A stretch of DNA of 64,000 nt from Periplaneta americana (taxonomy: Eukaryota; Arthropoda; Insecta; Blattodea; Blattidae): assembly GCF_040183065.1 (NCBI RefSeq), contig NC_091117.1, positions 100,443,001-100,507,000 on the forward strand, in the 5' to 3' direction. The notes under the pieces are model-generated. The model was not told where the DNA came from, ran no database searches, and saw only the letters and a program-made list of their open reading frames with translations. Both the position numbers and the translations under genes were made by a program. Shown in pieces: positions 20,344 through 32,518 of the stretch (the first letter of the stretch is position 1; each line of letters opens with the position of its first letter).

Positions 20344-23121
20344 CAGGGGCGTATTTTGCGGACTACCGGGGCTACCGGTGGTAGCCCAAGGAAATTACAA
20401 AAGAAAAAGTTTATAATATAACATAATGTAATAATTTTGTATTATTAGTTTTACCATTGTAATTAAAATTAAAGTAATTGTTAGATTTATATGCGCTCTC
20501 TGCTCTCGAAAACAAAAAAGTTGTCAAGGCGGCATTGCTGGAGAAACCGCTTGCTACGTGAGGTAGCCTGTGACCGTTTCGCTCACGCTGTCCTTCGCAC
20601 AACTGCCCGTCCCCCCTCTCCCTTCTGTTTCCATCGTGCACTTTAGGCGGGCGAGTTGCCGCTCTCGTGATCGGTTTCTTCGCAGGCGCGAAGCAGCAAT
20701 ACGCTTAGTACGCTAGCAATTGAATGTGATTGTGTTCTTGCAGTGCAGTATTTTAAATCTGTGATTTGTTCGAGTGTCTAAGAGTTATATTAATTGTGAA
20801 TTATTAAGTTTTTAATTTCCCAATTAAGTGATATTGTGAAAAATATGGCAGAACAAGTTTCTGGAGAGGTTTGTGTTGAAAATGACTGTGCAATAGAAGG
20901 TTTATTAAAAGTGTCTTTTAACCGTCGTACATAACAACGAGAAAGTTGAAATTGTGAAAATGGAAAGACCAACTCCTGAGTTAAATTTGTCCATGGACGT
21001 AAAAGAAAAACAGCGAGAGTACACACGCCATTTCACTTCAACATCATATGGTAAGTGGAATTGGTTGTGTGGTACTTCTAAACTGTCTAAACTATTTTGC
21101 TGGCCATGTTTGTTATTTAGCCGCGAAACTAATGTGTGGTCAAAAGAGGGGTTTTCTAATATGAACTCCCTTCGAACGGCAGTCCTAGAATACGACAAAT
21201 CAAAAGCTCATATTTGTAGTAGCATAAACTTTGCAAACTTTGGGAAGACAAGAATTGATTTACAGCTAGATAAGCAAAAAGCTCTACACATCAACCAACA
21301 CAATGCTCTTGTGAAAAAAAAAATCGGGAGATTTTACTGCATCTTATTAACGCAGTCTGCTTTCTAGGAAAACAAGAATTGGCTTTTCGGGGTCATAACG
21401 AGAGTGTGGAATCAGACAATATAGGAAATTATGTTGAATATTTAAGTTCCTTACGTGAATTTTACCATTTACTGGCCAATCATCTTGACAGTTCAACAGT
21501 ATTTCGTGGTACTTATCTCGCAATTCAGAATGACTTAATATTTGCTATAAGTGGGGTTATGATAAAGAACATAAAACCTTTTGTGGCCATTGTTGTTGAT
21601 GAAACAAGTTACTGCTCTAATCAGAGTCAATTGTCCACTGTTTTAAGATATGTCGACAGTACTGCCAATGTTCAAGAACGGTTTATAGGATTCACAAATG
21701 TCAGTTCGGGCAAAACTGCTGCTGCTTTGTTTCAGCATGTGGAAGGTGTTATAGCAGAATACAATGTCGGCAATAACTTAATTGCACAGACATACGATGG
21801 TGCTTCAGTTATGGCGGGAAATATTAATGGCTTAAAAACAAAAGTTCAAGAAAAGTATCCTCAAGCACTATTTGTTCATTGTTACTGCCATGTTCTCAAT
21901 TTAGTTTTGCAACAAACTACTTCATTCATTCCAGAATGCCGCATTTTTTTCAAAACACTGTCGGGTTTAGCTGCATTTTTCTCATCATCTCCTAAAAGAT
22001 CAGAAAACTCAAGGAATTTATGAACAAGAAACTCCCAAAAGTAGCACCAACTAGATTGAATTTTACATCTCGGCTTGTAAAACACAATAAAGGAATACAG
22101 AGAAAAACGGACTGCTTTCTTTAAAAATATCATTTGTAATGACTCTGAAGAAAACTGGGATGATGCTGTAAATGTGCAGGCTCAAGGATATTTGAATTTT
22201 TTCACACAGTTTCAGAATATATTTCTTCTTGAAGTCTATGCTAGAGTGTTCGCACATACAGATGTGCTCTACAATATTCTTCAGACAAAAAGTCTAGACA
22301 TAGCATACTACTTGCAAGAGGTATCAAAGTTAAAAAAAGATACTATATCCGAGTTCAGACGTAGTGAGTTTCCGTCCATATGGAGTAATATGGAAAATGA
22401 AAATTCTTCAGCCAATACAATGGAACCACCATTAAAGCGAAGAAAAGGAGATGATGAATTGAAATAGAGGCAGCTGTACTACAGCATACTAGATCGTATG
22501 CACATGGAAATTACTGACAGATTTACAGATTATGGAAAGCTTCAGTTCACACATCTTCTAGATTCTCAAAAATTTTCTGCTTATAGAGAAAACTTCCCGA
22601 ATGAGGCACTAAACAAATTATTTCAGTCCTATAACAGTCACTTTGATCAAGTACGTTTGAAAAATGAAATAAGTGTAATATATTCAGCAGAAGTCTTTGA
22701 TTTTTCGAACAGACCTATCCATGAAATATTATCTGCCATATATAAAAACCAGCTGAACCAAGTTATTCCTGAAGTCCTTAAATTGGCAACATTAATTGTG
22801 ACAATACCAGTTACGTCAGCATCGGTAGAAAGAACATTTTCTGCGTTGAAGAGAATAAAATCCTACTGTAGATCAACTCATACACAAGAACGTTTATCCG
22901 GCTTGACACTAATATCCATTGAAAAGTCATTTCTACAGAAACTTTGCAAGTGGCCCAACTGTAATTTCAAGGACGAAGTCATCAACGTATTTTCGTCCCA
23001 ATCAAGACGTCTGGAATTCACATAAATATGTAAGGAATTTTATTATAGGGATTTTAAAATATATTTTGTGTAATAATAGGGTCAGTGGTAGCCCAAACCC
23101 TTTAACCAGTATACACCACTG
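20344..23121 (+). mobile_element. hAT transposon 'hAT-C'
   Basis: The ends are CAGGGGCGTATTTTG (20344) and ...ATACACCACTG (to 23121), with a perfect 8-bp duplication ACCGATCC (20336-20343 and 23122-23129). Subterminal inverted matches include GTGGTAGCCCAA near both ends (about 20379 and 23084). The transposase is on the plus strand, opposite to hAT-B2, whose right end is only 45 bp away in the same SINE region. Confidence 0.92.
20845..23025 (+). pseudogene. hAT-C transposase (ZMYM/TTF type), several frameshifts
   Basis: The likely start is MAEQVSGEVCVENDCAIEGL at 20845; that frame stops at about 20933. The next frame, 20954-21367, contains GRPTPEL-like RPTPELNLSM, the zinc block KLFCWPCLLFSRE, and MNSLRTAVLEYDKSKAH. 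21379-22023 carries AFRGHNES, AIVVDETSYCSN (first catalytic Asp), QTYDGASVMAG and HCYCHVLNLVL. 22174-22467 and 22498-23025 give the remainder, ending with PVTSASVERTFSALKRIKS, the dimerisation domain. At least four disruptions separate the segments. Homologous to hAT-A and hAT-B but a separate subfamily. Confidence 0.85.
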
Positions 23122-24056
23122 ACCGATCCAATTTTTCCCTCTGTATCCACAGACCTCAAAGTGGGCTGACAATCGCCAAGCAACCAACTTCGAGTGCACA
23201 CTAACTCCACAGTCTAATATATACAGTCGCGCAACTCATACGTATAAAATATGCCAACATTTGACAGCTGGCGCGACAGTAGCCCTCTAGCGGCAGGCAA
23301 GTTAAAAGTGTGCACACGACATATGATAACACATCAGAAAACGGGTTTTGCGTAATTTATTTTATATTTTTATGCTATACAGTAAGTGTATATGGTTCTT
23401 ATTAATTTTACTTTAGAATCCTAGAAGAATTTCACACGCAGTTAATCTACAAGTTTCAGAAGCTGGGAATAAACATAATTCTTCCTGCTCCTTACAACTG
23501 AATCATGACCCTGAACACGTATCATGGTTTGAAATAATATAATTGTTTGTACGAGGACGGTTAATTCAATTCATACCTAAATATATTTATGAACCATTGG
23601 AACACTATATTTCTTGTGAGAAGAGTCAAATTTGTAGGGCATATCTCGTAGGGTACATCGCGTAGTGAACTCCTCTACCTACTTCCTGAGAAATTAACTA
23701 TTTTCCATACCGCAAATTGGGGTAAACTCGGCCGCTGAGGTAAACTTAAAAATAAAATAGGGGAAGATTTAAACCTTAATATGACAGACAATGATTTATG
23801 AAGTTCATTATTTTTCCATTTTATTTTTTTATTATTTTGAGTCGCTAATAGTGCTGATATTATGGTTTAAATTTTTATGGAAAGTTTACAGCATTTTACA
23901 TTACATTTCCAGTTTTCACACATAAGCTTAATTTTAACTTATCCTAACTATATAATACGTAATTTACGTGCACTTACTATTATTATGACGTAGGTGAGAA
24001 CAAATGAATACACAATCAACTTCAATTAACTCAGAAAATGTAGGCCTAATTTTATT

Positions 24057-24290
24057 TTCAGAGCAGAAGTGCTGTAAGTCAAAAATGGGTAATGAGGGTT
24101 AAAGTAAACATTCTGTAAAATACATCGCAAAGTAGCAGTTAATATTGAATTTATTTAAACTATTAGTAGTCAGTGAATAGCACGAAGGATATATTAGGCT
24201 AATTGCTACTTTGCGTTGCATTTTACAGAATTTTTACTTTAAACCTCATTACCTAATTTTGACTTATACCACTTCTGCTCTGAACGGCTC
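24057..24290. repeat. Palindromic MITE nested in TIR19 (copy 1)
   Basis: Long imperfect inverted arms start TTCAGAGCAGAAGTGCTGTA on the left and mirror ACCACTTCTGCTCTGAACGG on the right, with inner arms around AAAATRCAWCGCAAAGTAGC. The same unit is at 27991-28219 and 41671-41900, at the same place in each TIR19 copy, so it entered the ancestor before amplification. Confidence 0.75.
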
Positions 24291-26392
24291 AAATAATCAC
24301 TGGTAATGTAAAATCAACACCAATAACAGTCATGCAAATTATTACAGAAAATATTGCTTTTTATATTAAATTTAAAAAGGCTCTTTTATTTCTTGAGAAC
24401 CCAATGCGTCTGCCACATGAATCTACACCAACACATCAGAAATTTATCGACACAATCTGGATTTATTCAAGAAGTGAATATTTTGCAAAAGGATTATAAT
24501 ACGCCATGAATTCTTGAAAAATTAACACCGTAATTCCTACTTGAATGCAATATAACATTCAACTTTTGAAAAATACAAAGAAAAAAACAAGAATACAAAA
24601 ATTATGGAATTATTTGCATTAAAAACTGTAGATACATTATCCAAAATCGGAATGGTTACACATTTATACATGATCTCTGCAAAACAATAATATACTGTAA
24701 CAGGTATTTACTTTGTTTTTATTTAAACTCTCATTCCTGACATACAAATAGGTAACTGATAACTAATAAATGTTTTATAGAACACAATACGTAGGCTACC
24801 TCAAGAGGCCTATATATATTATTAGTCCTCTTGGGCTATCTACAGCGTGAATTATAGGTTATGACTGAGTTATGATTTTCTCTTGGTCTTTAGGGAATCT
24901 GAAGAACGACAAATTCGGAGATTTAAACTTGTTCTTACTCCAATTTTCGTCATTGCACACATTGCCTTTATTCCGACGCATGATTAAAACGTTATTATAA
25001 CATCTCGCATACCTTTAAAGCACGTGCTAGCTGTATCAAACCTATGACTAGTAGTGATGGGTAGTTCGCGAACGATTAGTTCGTATTGAACTAATCGTTC
25101 AAGTGAACTAGATGAACTAGTTCGAAATTTTTATGAAAGTCGTTCGCGAACTAGATGAGTCGTATCTGTGGAAGTCGTTCGCGAACTAGATAGAGAAGAA
25201 GCAATGCAGTGTGGGAAGCCGTTCCCATAACGAGAGGAGTGTTGGGCCGTGTTTCACAACACGCTAATAATGTTACTTCTTTAGACCCATAAAGATACTA
25301 AATTCGGTGTTTCATAAACATTATGCACAACTTACAAAATGCGGACACTAATACTGTATTATAGTTCATTACCCAGCGGATTCTGTTTGAGTTCAAGAGC
25401 ACATGAACCGCCCATGAACGTGAGTGGTTCAGTCTGGTAACGTTGTGTTTGTATCCTTCGTAGCCAATATTAAGAAATGGTTTGAGGTTAAATCTGACAA
25501 GCATTAAGCGATACTGCCCCTTTATAAAATTTTATTACAATATCGAATCTGTTATCTGTTTCACTATTTCACGTTGACCATAATGATCTCCATATTACAT
25601 CCGTAAATACATTATTTACTTGTATTTAATTTATTGAAGTAAATAGTAGGATTCAGAATCTAAGCATTGCAACACACATTCTTAATTTCTACACTCAGCA
25701 TCGCTACCAGTTACGTACATTTTCCTTTAAATGTTAATTGAAATTCTCGTTAAAAGTAAAGTAACTGTAATAGTTTCCGGATTTTTTTAGATCGATACTG
25801 TGTACGAATAATTAGCATGTTCGAACTCTACCACTGCACTGGGGTCCCGAATTCGCAACTCGAAACTTCATGTTGAACACAAGTCAATGAATGGATTTTC
25901 ATGTCCTAAATTTCATTCGATCTATTTTTCGAATGTAATATCTGTTATATAGAGTATCCTCGCTTCATCGGCGCCGTTAGCTATATTATTTTGGGAGGGG
26001 GGATATTAGAAACTAAAGAAAATTGAAATCTTTAAGACTACATAAAGTTTAAGTGCGCTATTTATTTAAATCAGTACTGTTGATTGCGTAATACAACATA
26101 TGTTATTAAACACATGTAAACAGATTAATAATAAAAATTAATATTAATAGTAATAATTATAATAATAAACAATTAGACCAAATATGGCAGGACACGCTCT
26201 CTTTGTGCCCCTATTGATAACGGCGCCCGGCGCATGATAGATGTGATAAAGGAGCATATTTTTAAGATGCTTTTAATGAGACACTCCATCTGTTCCTCTG
26301 CTGACAATAAAATTTTGTTCAATTGTATGTTATTTTTTGTGCGGTCTCCCAAATGTGTGTGTCTGAAGAGAGATTTTTATTTTATTTCCTGC

Positions 26393-26393
<1 letters not shown>

Positions 26394-26448
<55 letters not shown>
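26394..26448. repeat. (TTA)n microsatellite
   Basis: About 18 perfect TTA units within hAT-N. Confidence 0.95.
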
Positions 26449-26449
<1 letters not shown>

Positions 26450-26693
26450 GGAATTTGAGAGTTGGGTTTAGATTATATAGTTTACAGTTCTATAATATTG
26501 CTTTTCTTTCAAGCTTTCATTTTACCGTAGTTTTAATCATACAATCAACGTTTGCAACGTTGATACTGCATTGCTGTTACTTTCTCTCAAAAAATAAATG
26601 TTGTGATAAATAAACACTGACCTACAGTAAGTAATGTAACATCATATTTCCTTAAAATCAGTTATTCTTTAAGAGCAAACAGTTACAGCATAA

Positions 26694-26694
<1 letters not shown>

Positions 26695-26744
<50 letters not shown>
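26695..26744. repeat. (AT)n microsatellite
   Basis: About 25 AT units within hAT-N. Confidence 0.95.
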
Positions 26745-26747
<3 letters not shown>

Positions 26748-27104
26748 CTCAAAGTTAAAATAATACTGATTTTCTGATTATATCTTTGCGTCAGCTTTCC
26801 TCTCCATCTCACGCGAACTAAATGAACTAATCGAACTAAATGATTAACTGCATCAGCTTTACTCAAACGAACTAAATGATTGTATACGTTAGTTTTTCTC
26901 AGACGAACTAAATGAACTAAACGAACTAGATTATTGAACTAATCTCACTATCGAACTAGTTCGCCGCGAACGAATCTGTAAATTGAACTGAATTTCCCAT
27001 CACTAATGACCAGTGCCTTGCCTGCCGCTTGAGCGCTAGTGTCATGAATGTTGGCAAAAAAAAGTGTTGAAGTTGCGCGATTGTATATATTAGCAGTCAC
27101 GCAA

Positions 27105-27106
<2 letters not shown>

Positions 27107-27167
<61 letters not shown>
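27107..27167. repeat. (AT)n microsatellite in a TIR19 end
   Basis: About 30 AT units where copies 1 and 3 have only catacgtataaaatatg. Confidence 0.95.
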
Positions 27168-27172
<5 letters not shown>

Positions 27173-29057
27173 GCCAACATTTGACAGCTGGCGCGACAGT
27201 AGCCCTCTAGCGGCAGGCAAGTTAAAAGTGTGCACACGACATATGATAACACATCAGAAAACGGGTTTTGCGTAATTTATTTTATATTTTTATGCTATAC
27301 AGTAAGTGTATATGGTTCTTACTGATTCTACTTTAGAATCCTACAAGAATTTCACACGCAGTTAATCTACAAGTTTCAGAAGCTGGGAATAAACGTAAAT
27401 CCTTCTGCTTCTTACAACTGAATCATGTCCCTGATCACGTATCATGGTTTGAAATAATATAATTGTTCGTACGTGGACGGTTAATTCAATTCATTCCTAA
27501 ATATATTTATAAACCATTGGAACTCTATATTTCCTGTGAGAAGAGTCAAAATTGTAGGGCATATCTCGTAGGGTACATCGCGTGGTGAACTCCTCTCCCT
27601 ATTTCCTGAGAAATTAACTATTTTCCATACCGCAAATTGGGGTAAACTCGGCCGCTGAGGTAAACTTAAAAATAAAAAAGGGGAAGATTTAAAGCTTAAT
27701 TTGACAGACATTGATTTATGAAGTTCATTATTTTTCAATTTTTTAATTATTATTTTGAGTTGCTAATAGTCCTGATATTATGGTTTAAATTTTTATGGAA
27801 AGTTTATCGCAATTTACATTACATTTCCAGTTTTCATACATAAGCTTTATTTTAACTTACCCTACCTATATAATACGTAATTTACATGCACTTACTGTTA
27901 TTATGACGTAGGTGAGAACAAATGAATACACAACTTTGTTGAAAAAATTGTAACTTGAATTAACTCAGAAAATGTAGGCCTAATTTTATTTTCAGAGCAG
28001 AAGTGCTGTAAGTCAAAAATGGGTAATAAGGGTTAAAGTAAACATTCTGTAAAATACATCGCAAAGTAGCAGTTAATATTGAATTTATTTAAACTATTAG
28101 TAGTCAGTGAATAGCACGAAGGATATATTAATTGCTGCTTTGCGGTGTATTTTACAGAATTTTTGCTTTAAACCTCATTACCTAATTTTGACTTATACCA
28201 CTTCTGCTCTGAACGGCTCAAATAATCACTGGTAATGTAAAATCAACACCAATAACAGTCATGCAAATTATTACAGGAAAGATTGCTTTTTATATTAAAT
28301 TTAAAAAGGCTCTTTTATTTCTTGAGAACTTAATACGTCTGCCACATGAATCTACACCAACACATCAGAAATTTATCGACACAGTCTGGATTTAATCAAG
28401 AAGTGAGTATTTTTCAAAAGGATTATAATATGCCATGAATTTTTGAAAAAAGAACACCATAATCCCTACTTGTATGCAATATAACATTCAACTTTTGAAA
28501 AATATAAAGAAAAAAACACGAATACAAAAATTATGGAATTACTTGCATTAAAAATTGTAGATACATTATCCAAAATCATAATGGTTACACATTTACACAT
28601 GATCTCTGCAAAACAATAATATACTGTAACAGGTATTTACTTTGTTTTTATTTAAACTCTCATTCCTGACAAACAAATAGGTAACTGATAACTAATATCT
28701 TTTATAGAACACAATACGTAGGCTACCTACAGCGTAGGTTATGACTAGACATCCGATTTTTAGGCACTAAAAATTGCAGTTTTAGGCGCCTAAAATAAGC
28801 TCAAAATTTGTAAAATTAGGCTCTATTTTAATGAAAATAGGCATTTTAGGCACATCAAGGTATCATACTTATTTCTTCCACTGAAATTTTTAGTTATACA
28901 CTAAAATACGCACAAAAAGTATGTTTAAAGATTAAAAAAGAATACTATATTATATTTATAAACAGAGCTGCACAAATTTAATATATTGAAACTAATGAAA
29001 TAATGATTATTGATATCAAGATTACTCATTTTAAGTTATTGAAATTCAGATCCATGC

Positions 29058-30425
29058 TCAGACTTTATTATAATTATCTGCACAGTACACCACCAGAATT
29101 TTTTCTAAATTCTCCACAGTTAACCTTTGCCTTTTGTCACTGAGAATCATTTTGAAAGCAGAAAAACTTCTTTCAACCGAAACTGATGTGAGAGGCGCAA
29201 ATTTTAAATTAGGTACAATAGAAACATCAATACTTACTGGAACATTTACACTTTCCCCCGATATCACTCTTGATACTTTTTCCAACATTCTTATTTAATA
29301 CGTTGTCCCACTTATTTTTAACTTTTTTCCCAGTTTCGCCCAAAGCAGAATGTATGTTCACTTGAGCTTCCTTTACTATTGCTATTTGGCTACAAAGAGA
29401 TTGTTTTTCACGTTCTAATTGTTCAATGCTTGCAGGTATGAAAGAAAAGTTTGATGTTATGTAGGCAATATCGTTTTTCACTCGTGAGTCATTCAGACAA
29501 TCTTTCACTGCTTTCACACACGCTGCACTATCAGTTTCAGGTAATTTATCAATAACTGTGACCACTTCTTTAAAATACTTAGAATAATACACCACTGACT
29601 GAATCCAGGTTCCCCATCGTGTAACAACCGGCTGAGGTGGGAGTGGGATATCTGGAAAGTTCTCTCTGAATATTGAAATCCTGGATGGGGCTTTACAAAA
29701 CATTTTTTTGTGTTAGAAATAAACGAATTGACAAGAGGAAATTCATTCCGGATTGTTTCAGAAACCCTGTGAAGGCCATGTGCTAGACAGGTTACATGCG
29801 TGAGGTTAGGATAAAATGTTTTAAGTAGTGGAGCTGCAGCAACCATGTATAAGGCAGCATCAGTACAAAACAACAGAACTTTAGAATCGTCTATAACTTA
29901 TTACCTGAGTATAAAGACTGTAGGCCTTTATTTACAAAATAAGCAATGGCTTGGCTATTCACTTTCGAAAGTTCCTTAACACATACGAGGTATGGAATCG
30001 AAGGTCCATCAGGACTAAGTTTTCCTACTACCATATTTGCTATATACCTATTCATAGAATCTGAGGTTTCATCCACAGAGACCCATATGTAAGAATCACC
30101 TATATCCTCCCGAATGGAAGCTAAAGTTTCATTGTATATTCTGTCTAAGTAATTTTTTCTTAGGGTCGACTCAGATGGGATATTTTGTTTGCAGTATTTT
30201 TGTAAAAACTGTCTTAAAACCGGATTTTCAATTGCATCCCAGGGATGTTAGCAGCAACAAACGCTCTGGTTAAATCAGCATAGAAATTGCTGCTGAGATT
30301 GGATGAAGTAGGCTGTGTTAGTAAAGTTTGTTGCAGTTGATTTTTCTGCTGAGCTTTAGCCTTGTGAGCCGCTCCTTGCACATGCTGCTGAAGGTGGCAC
30401 TTCTTTTCTTGCGAAATCTAAAAAT
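29058..30425 (-). pseudogene. hAT-D transposase, exon 2, frameshifted
   Basis: Begins after a splice acceptor (TTTTTAG, near 30420) with ISQEKKCHLQQHVQGAAH, a His/Cys-containing continuation of a BED-like finger. A shift near 30240 precedes AIENPVLRQFL. 30076-29891 holds WVSVDETSDSMNRYIANM with the first catalytic Asp. 29873-29514 has [14 protein letters not shown] and [13 protein letters not shown]. 29703-29227 has [13 protein letters not shown]. 29288-29058 ends with PLTSVSVERSFSAFKMILSD, the dimerisation block. At least three shifts or stops. This hAT lineage resembles proteins annotated as CGGBP1-like (family knowledge), different from the ZMYM-type hATs nearby. Confidence 0.8.
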
Positions 30426-30663
30426 GTAAAGTAAACTGAATTAAAATAAAATCCTAATTGTTGTATTGCCGTATATCTATCACAAAGTTAGTGGGTTCGA
30501 ACAATCAAAATTTTAATGACCTGCAAATACTTTAACTATCGGAATTTAAAAGGTTAAAGTGTAGTGGTCTTAAAAAGAATTATACCTCAGTCAATGTATA
30601 AATATTATAGGCCTACTCATTAAAATTAATAGAATTTATATATTTCAACTATTGTTACATACC

Positions 30664-30772
30664 TGTTTGCTACAAATCTTGCAGAATATTATTTTTCCAT
30701 CATAAGTGAATTCTGAATATTCTGTTAGCCATTGCCGGATCAATGTAGATTTTGCACTTATATTTTTCGGCA
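30664..30772 (-). CDS. hAT-D transposase exon 1, BED/CGGBP1-like zinc finger
   Basis: ATG at 30772 opens MPKNISAKSTLIRQWLTEYS and ends ...FCKICSKQ just before GTATGT, a good splice donor. The Cys-x2-Cys pair, followed in exon 2 by HLQQHVQGAAH, makes a BED-type (C2H2-like) DNA-binding finger as in CGGBP1. The intron is about 240 bp. The exon is intact, unlike exon 2. The start was chosen because no upstream in-frame coding similarity is seen. Confidence 0.65.
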
Positions 30773-31555
30773 TTATCGCGTTAAACTTCACAGGAAAACG
30801 TCCTACCGCTCAAAACTTCTCAACACAAATAAGGTGAGGGAAAGAGCAACTGTTAACGAGCATTCAAATGAACCGTTGTTATTGAGATTCAATTGAACAA
30901 AAATAAAAAAGTTCCACTTATTGTTGCATTTCCTGGTAGTGTTAACACTAGGAGGGCCATTCTTTTAAATATTTTGTAACGGTTTACCCTACTAATTCGC
31001 AGTTTTACGACTTTTCATAAATATTTCAAAAACATTCTTTCTCCAAAAATTGTGATTTTTATGACACTCTGAAGGGCAGTACAGCTAATCGGTTTCAGAC
31101 CGAAAACAGTCATTTTTATAGTATAGTATATCTCTGAATCAGTAGCAGCACATGTTGTGATTGTTGTCTGCTTCAAACCTAAGGTTGGTTCTTTGTCGGC
31201 ATTTATGCCTCCAAACATGTTAAATTCGGTGAAATCTATTGCGAGTGTCGTGAGATTCAAAACATTTTGTTTCCTTTATCAATGGATTCATGGCCGGTGT
31301 GAAGCAAACTTTCCACTTTTTAAATGCCTTAAATTTCGCAGTGAATGCATTAATTAATTAATTAATTAATTAATTCATTCATTCATTCATTCATTAATTC
31401 ATTTATTTTATTCCATAGATCTTACATGAGCAATGAAGCTTTAAGATGTGGAACATGTCAACATTTTACAAAATTACAATTACAATTTTTACAAATTTTT
31501 ATAGTTTTACAATTTAGTAATTTTCTACAATTTTTTTTACATTTTTTTACATTTT

Positions 31556-31858
31556 GGCGAGATGTAGTGAGATGAGATGAGGTCCGAGGATTCGCCAAAA
31601 TATTACCCGGCATTTGCCTTTTCGGTGGGGGAAACCTCGGAAAAACCCAACCAGGTAATCAAATCAAAGGGGGTAATCAAATCAAAGGGTTGATGCCAAG
31701 GACTCGCCTTAGACCATCCGGCTTCAGTCCCACGGCTGGGGAAAACCTCCGAAGAAACCAAAGTCCAAAGGGGGATCCAACTCAAGCCCGAACGCAGCTC
31801 CGGATCAGCAGCCCAGCGAGTCTGTCGACTGAGCTACATCGATGGCTCTACTAAAAGT
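31556..31858 (-). mobile_element. tRNA-derived SINE in the LINE 3'UTR
   Basis: On the minus strand the head reads GATGTAGCTCAGTCGACAGA (A-box-like), followed by a degenerate B-box region and a body with the motif GGTTTTCCCCAGCCGTGG. The tail reads GGCGAATCCTCGGACCTCAT. Body words (CGAATCCTC, GGTTTTTCC) are shared with SINE family 1. No clear target duplication was found. Confidence 0.7.
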
Positions 31859-32518
31859 ATACAATACATAGCCAATCAGATTATTAAATTTACAAACGCA
31901 AACAATCATTCATAAGTTGAGCTATATTATAATAGAAAACAATTTAATTAAATTTAAGGCATAAACAATTCAACCAGTTGTGATATACAGAAATTGATAA
32001 TACATATCATGCAAACTACTTCAAATTACAAACACAAACAATTTATCAGTAGAGCTATATATATTACTATTCAATTTAAAGCATATACAATTCATCGGCC
32101 AAAACTATACAAATATATACAATACAAAGTAGCATACTTTCATTAAGCTATACAAATTTGTGCAATTAATATCAAGTAGATTAATTCAATTTATAATCAT
32201 AAACAATTCATCAGTTGAGCTATACATATTACCATTCAATTTACATTAGGTCTATATACAATTCATCAGTAGAGCTACACAGACTAGTAATCATTTTAAG
32301 AACATATACAATTCATCAGCCAAACTATACAAACATATACAATCAAATTATTTCAATTTGCAAACTTATTATAAGCTTAAACAATAAGCTTACAGTACAT
32401 ACAATTCATCAGTTATGCTAAACAAAAAATACAATACATAGTAAACAGATTAAGTCAATATAAAAACATATTTTAGTTGAGCTATATAAAATTGTACATG
32501 TCATTTAAGTAGAATAAT

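Larger units (their letters stand above)
25052..27005. mobile_element. Non-autonomous hAT 'hAT-N'
   Basis: TAGTGATGGGTAG at 25052 and its mirror CCCATCACTA ending at 27005 are the ends; 8-bp duplications ATGACTAG (25044-25051) and ATGACCAG (27006-27013) differ by one base. Copies 2 and 3 of TIR19 show the uninterrupted site (atgaccagtgcc). No transposase was found. Both ends are packed with GAACTA/TAGTTC words. It contains a TTA microsatellite and an AT microsatellite. Confidence 0.87.
23208..27093. mobile_element. TIR19 repeat, copy 1 (split by hAT-N)
   Basis: Starts CACAGTCTAATATATACAGT at 23208. Without the insert 25052-27005 it is about 1.9 kb and lines up with copies 2 and 3 along its whole length. 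Its inner right-end sequence repeats the left end inverted: GCCAACATT, then the AGCGGCAGGCAAG block. The last bases (GACTGTG) are missing; the sequence runs straight into copy 2 at about 27093. No transposase is recognisable. By TSD length in copy 3 (7 bp) and terminus it may be a P- or Dada-related non-autonomous family, but this is a guess. Confidence 0.8.

Noticed and set aside
26669-27235. Ile/Tyr-repeat proteins
   Set aside because: AT microsatellite translation; same for frames at 38.8-39.0 and 59.5 kb.
30945-30965. piggyBac end (TTAA followed by CACTAGGAGGGCCA)
   Set aside because: Only one side seen; no partner end or transposase could be found nearby.
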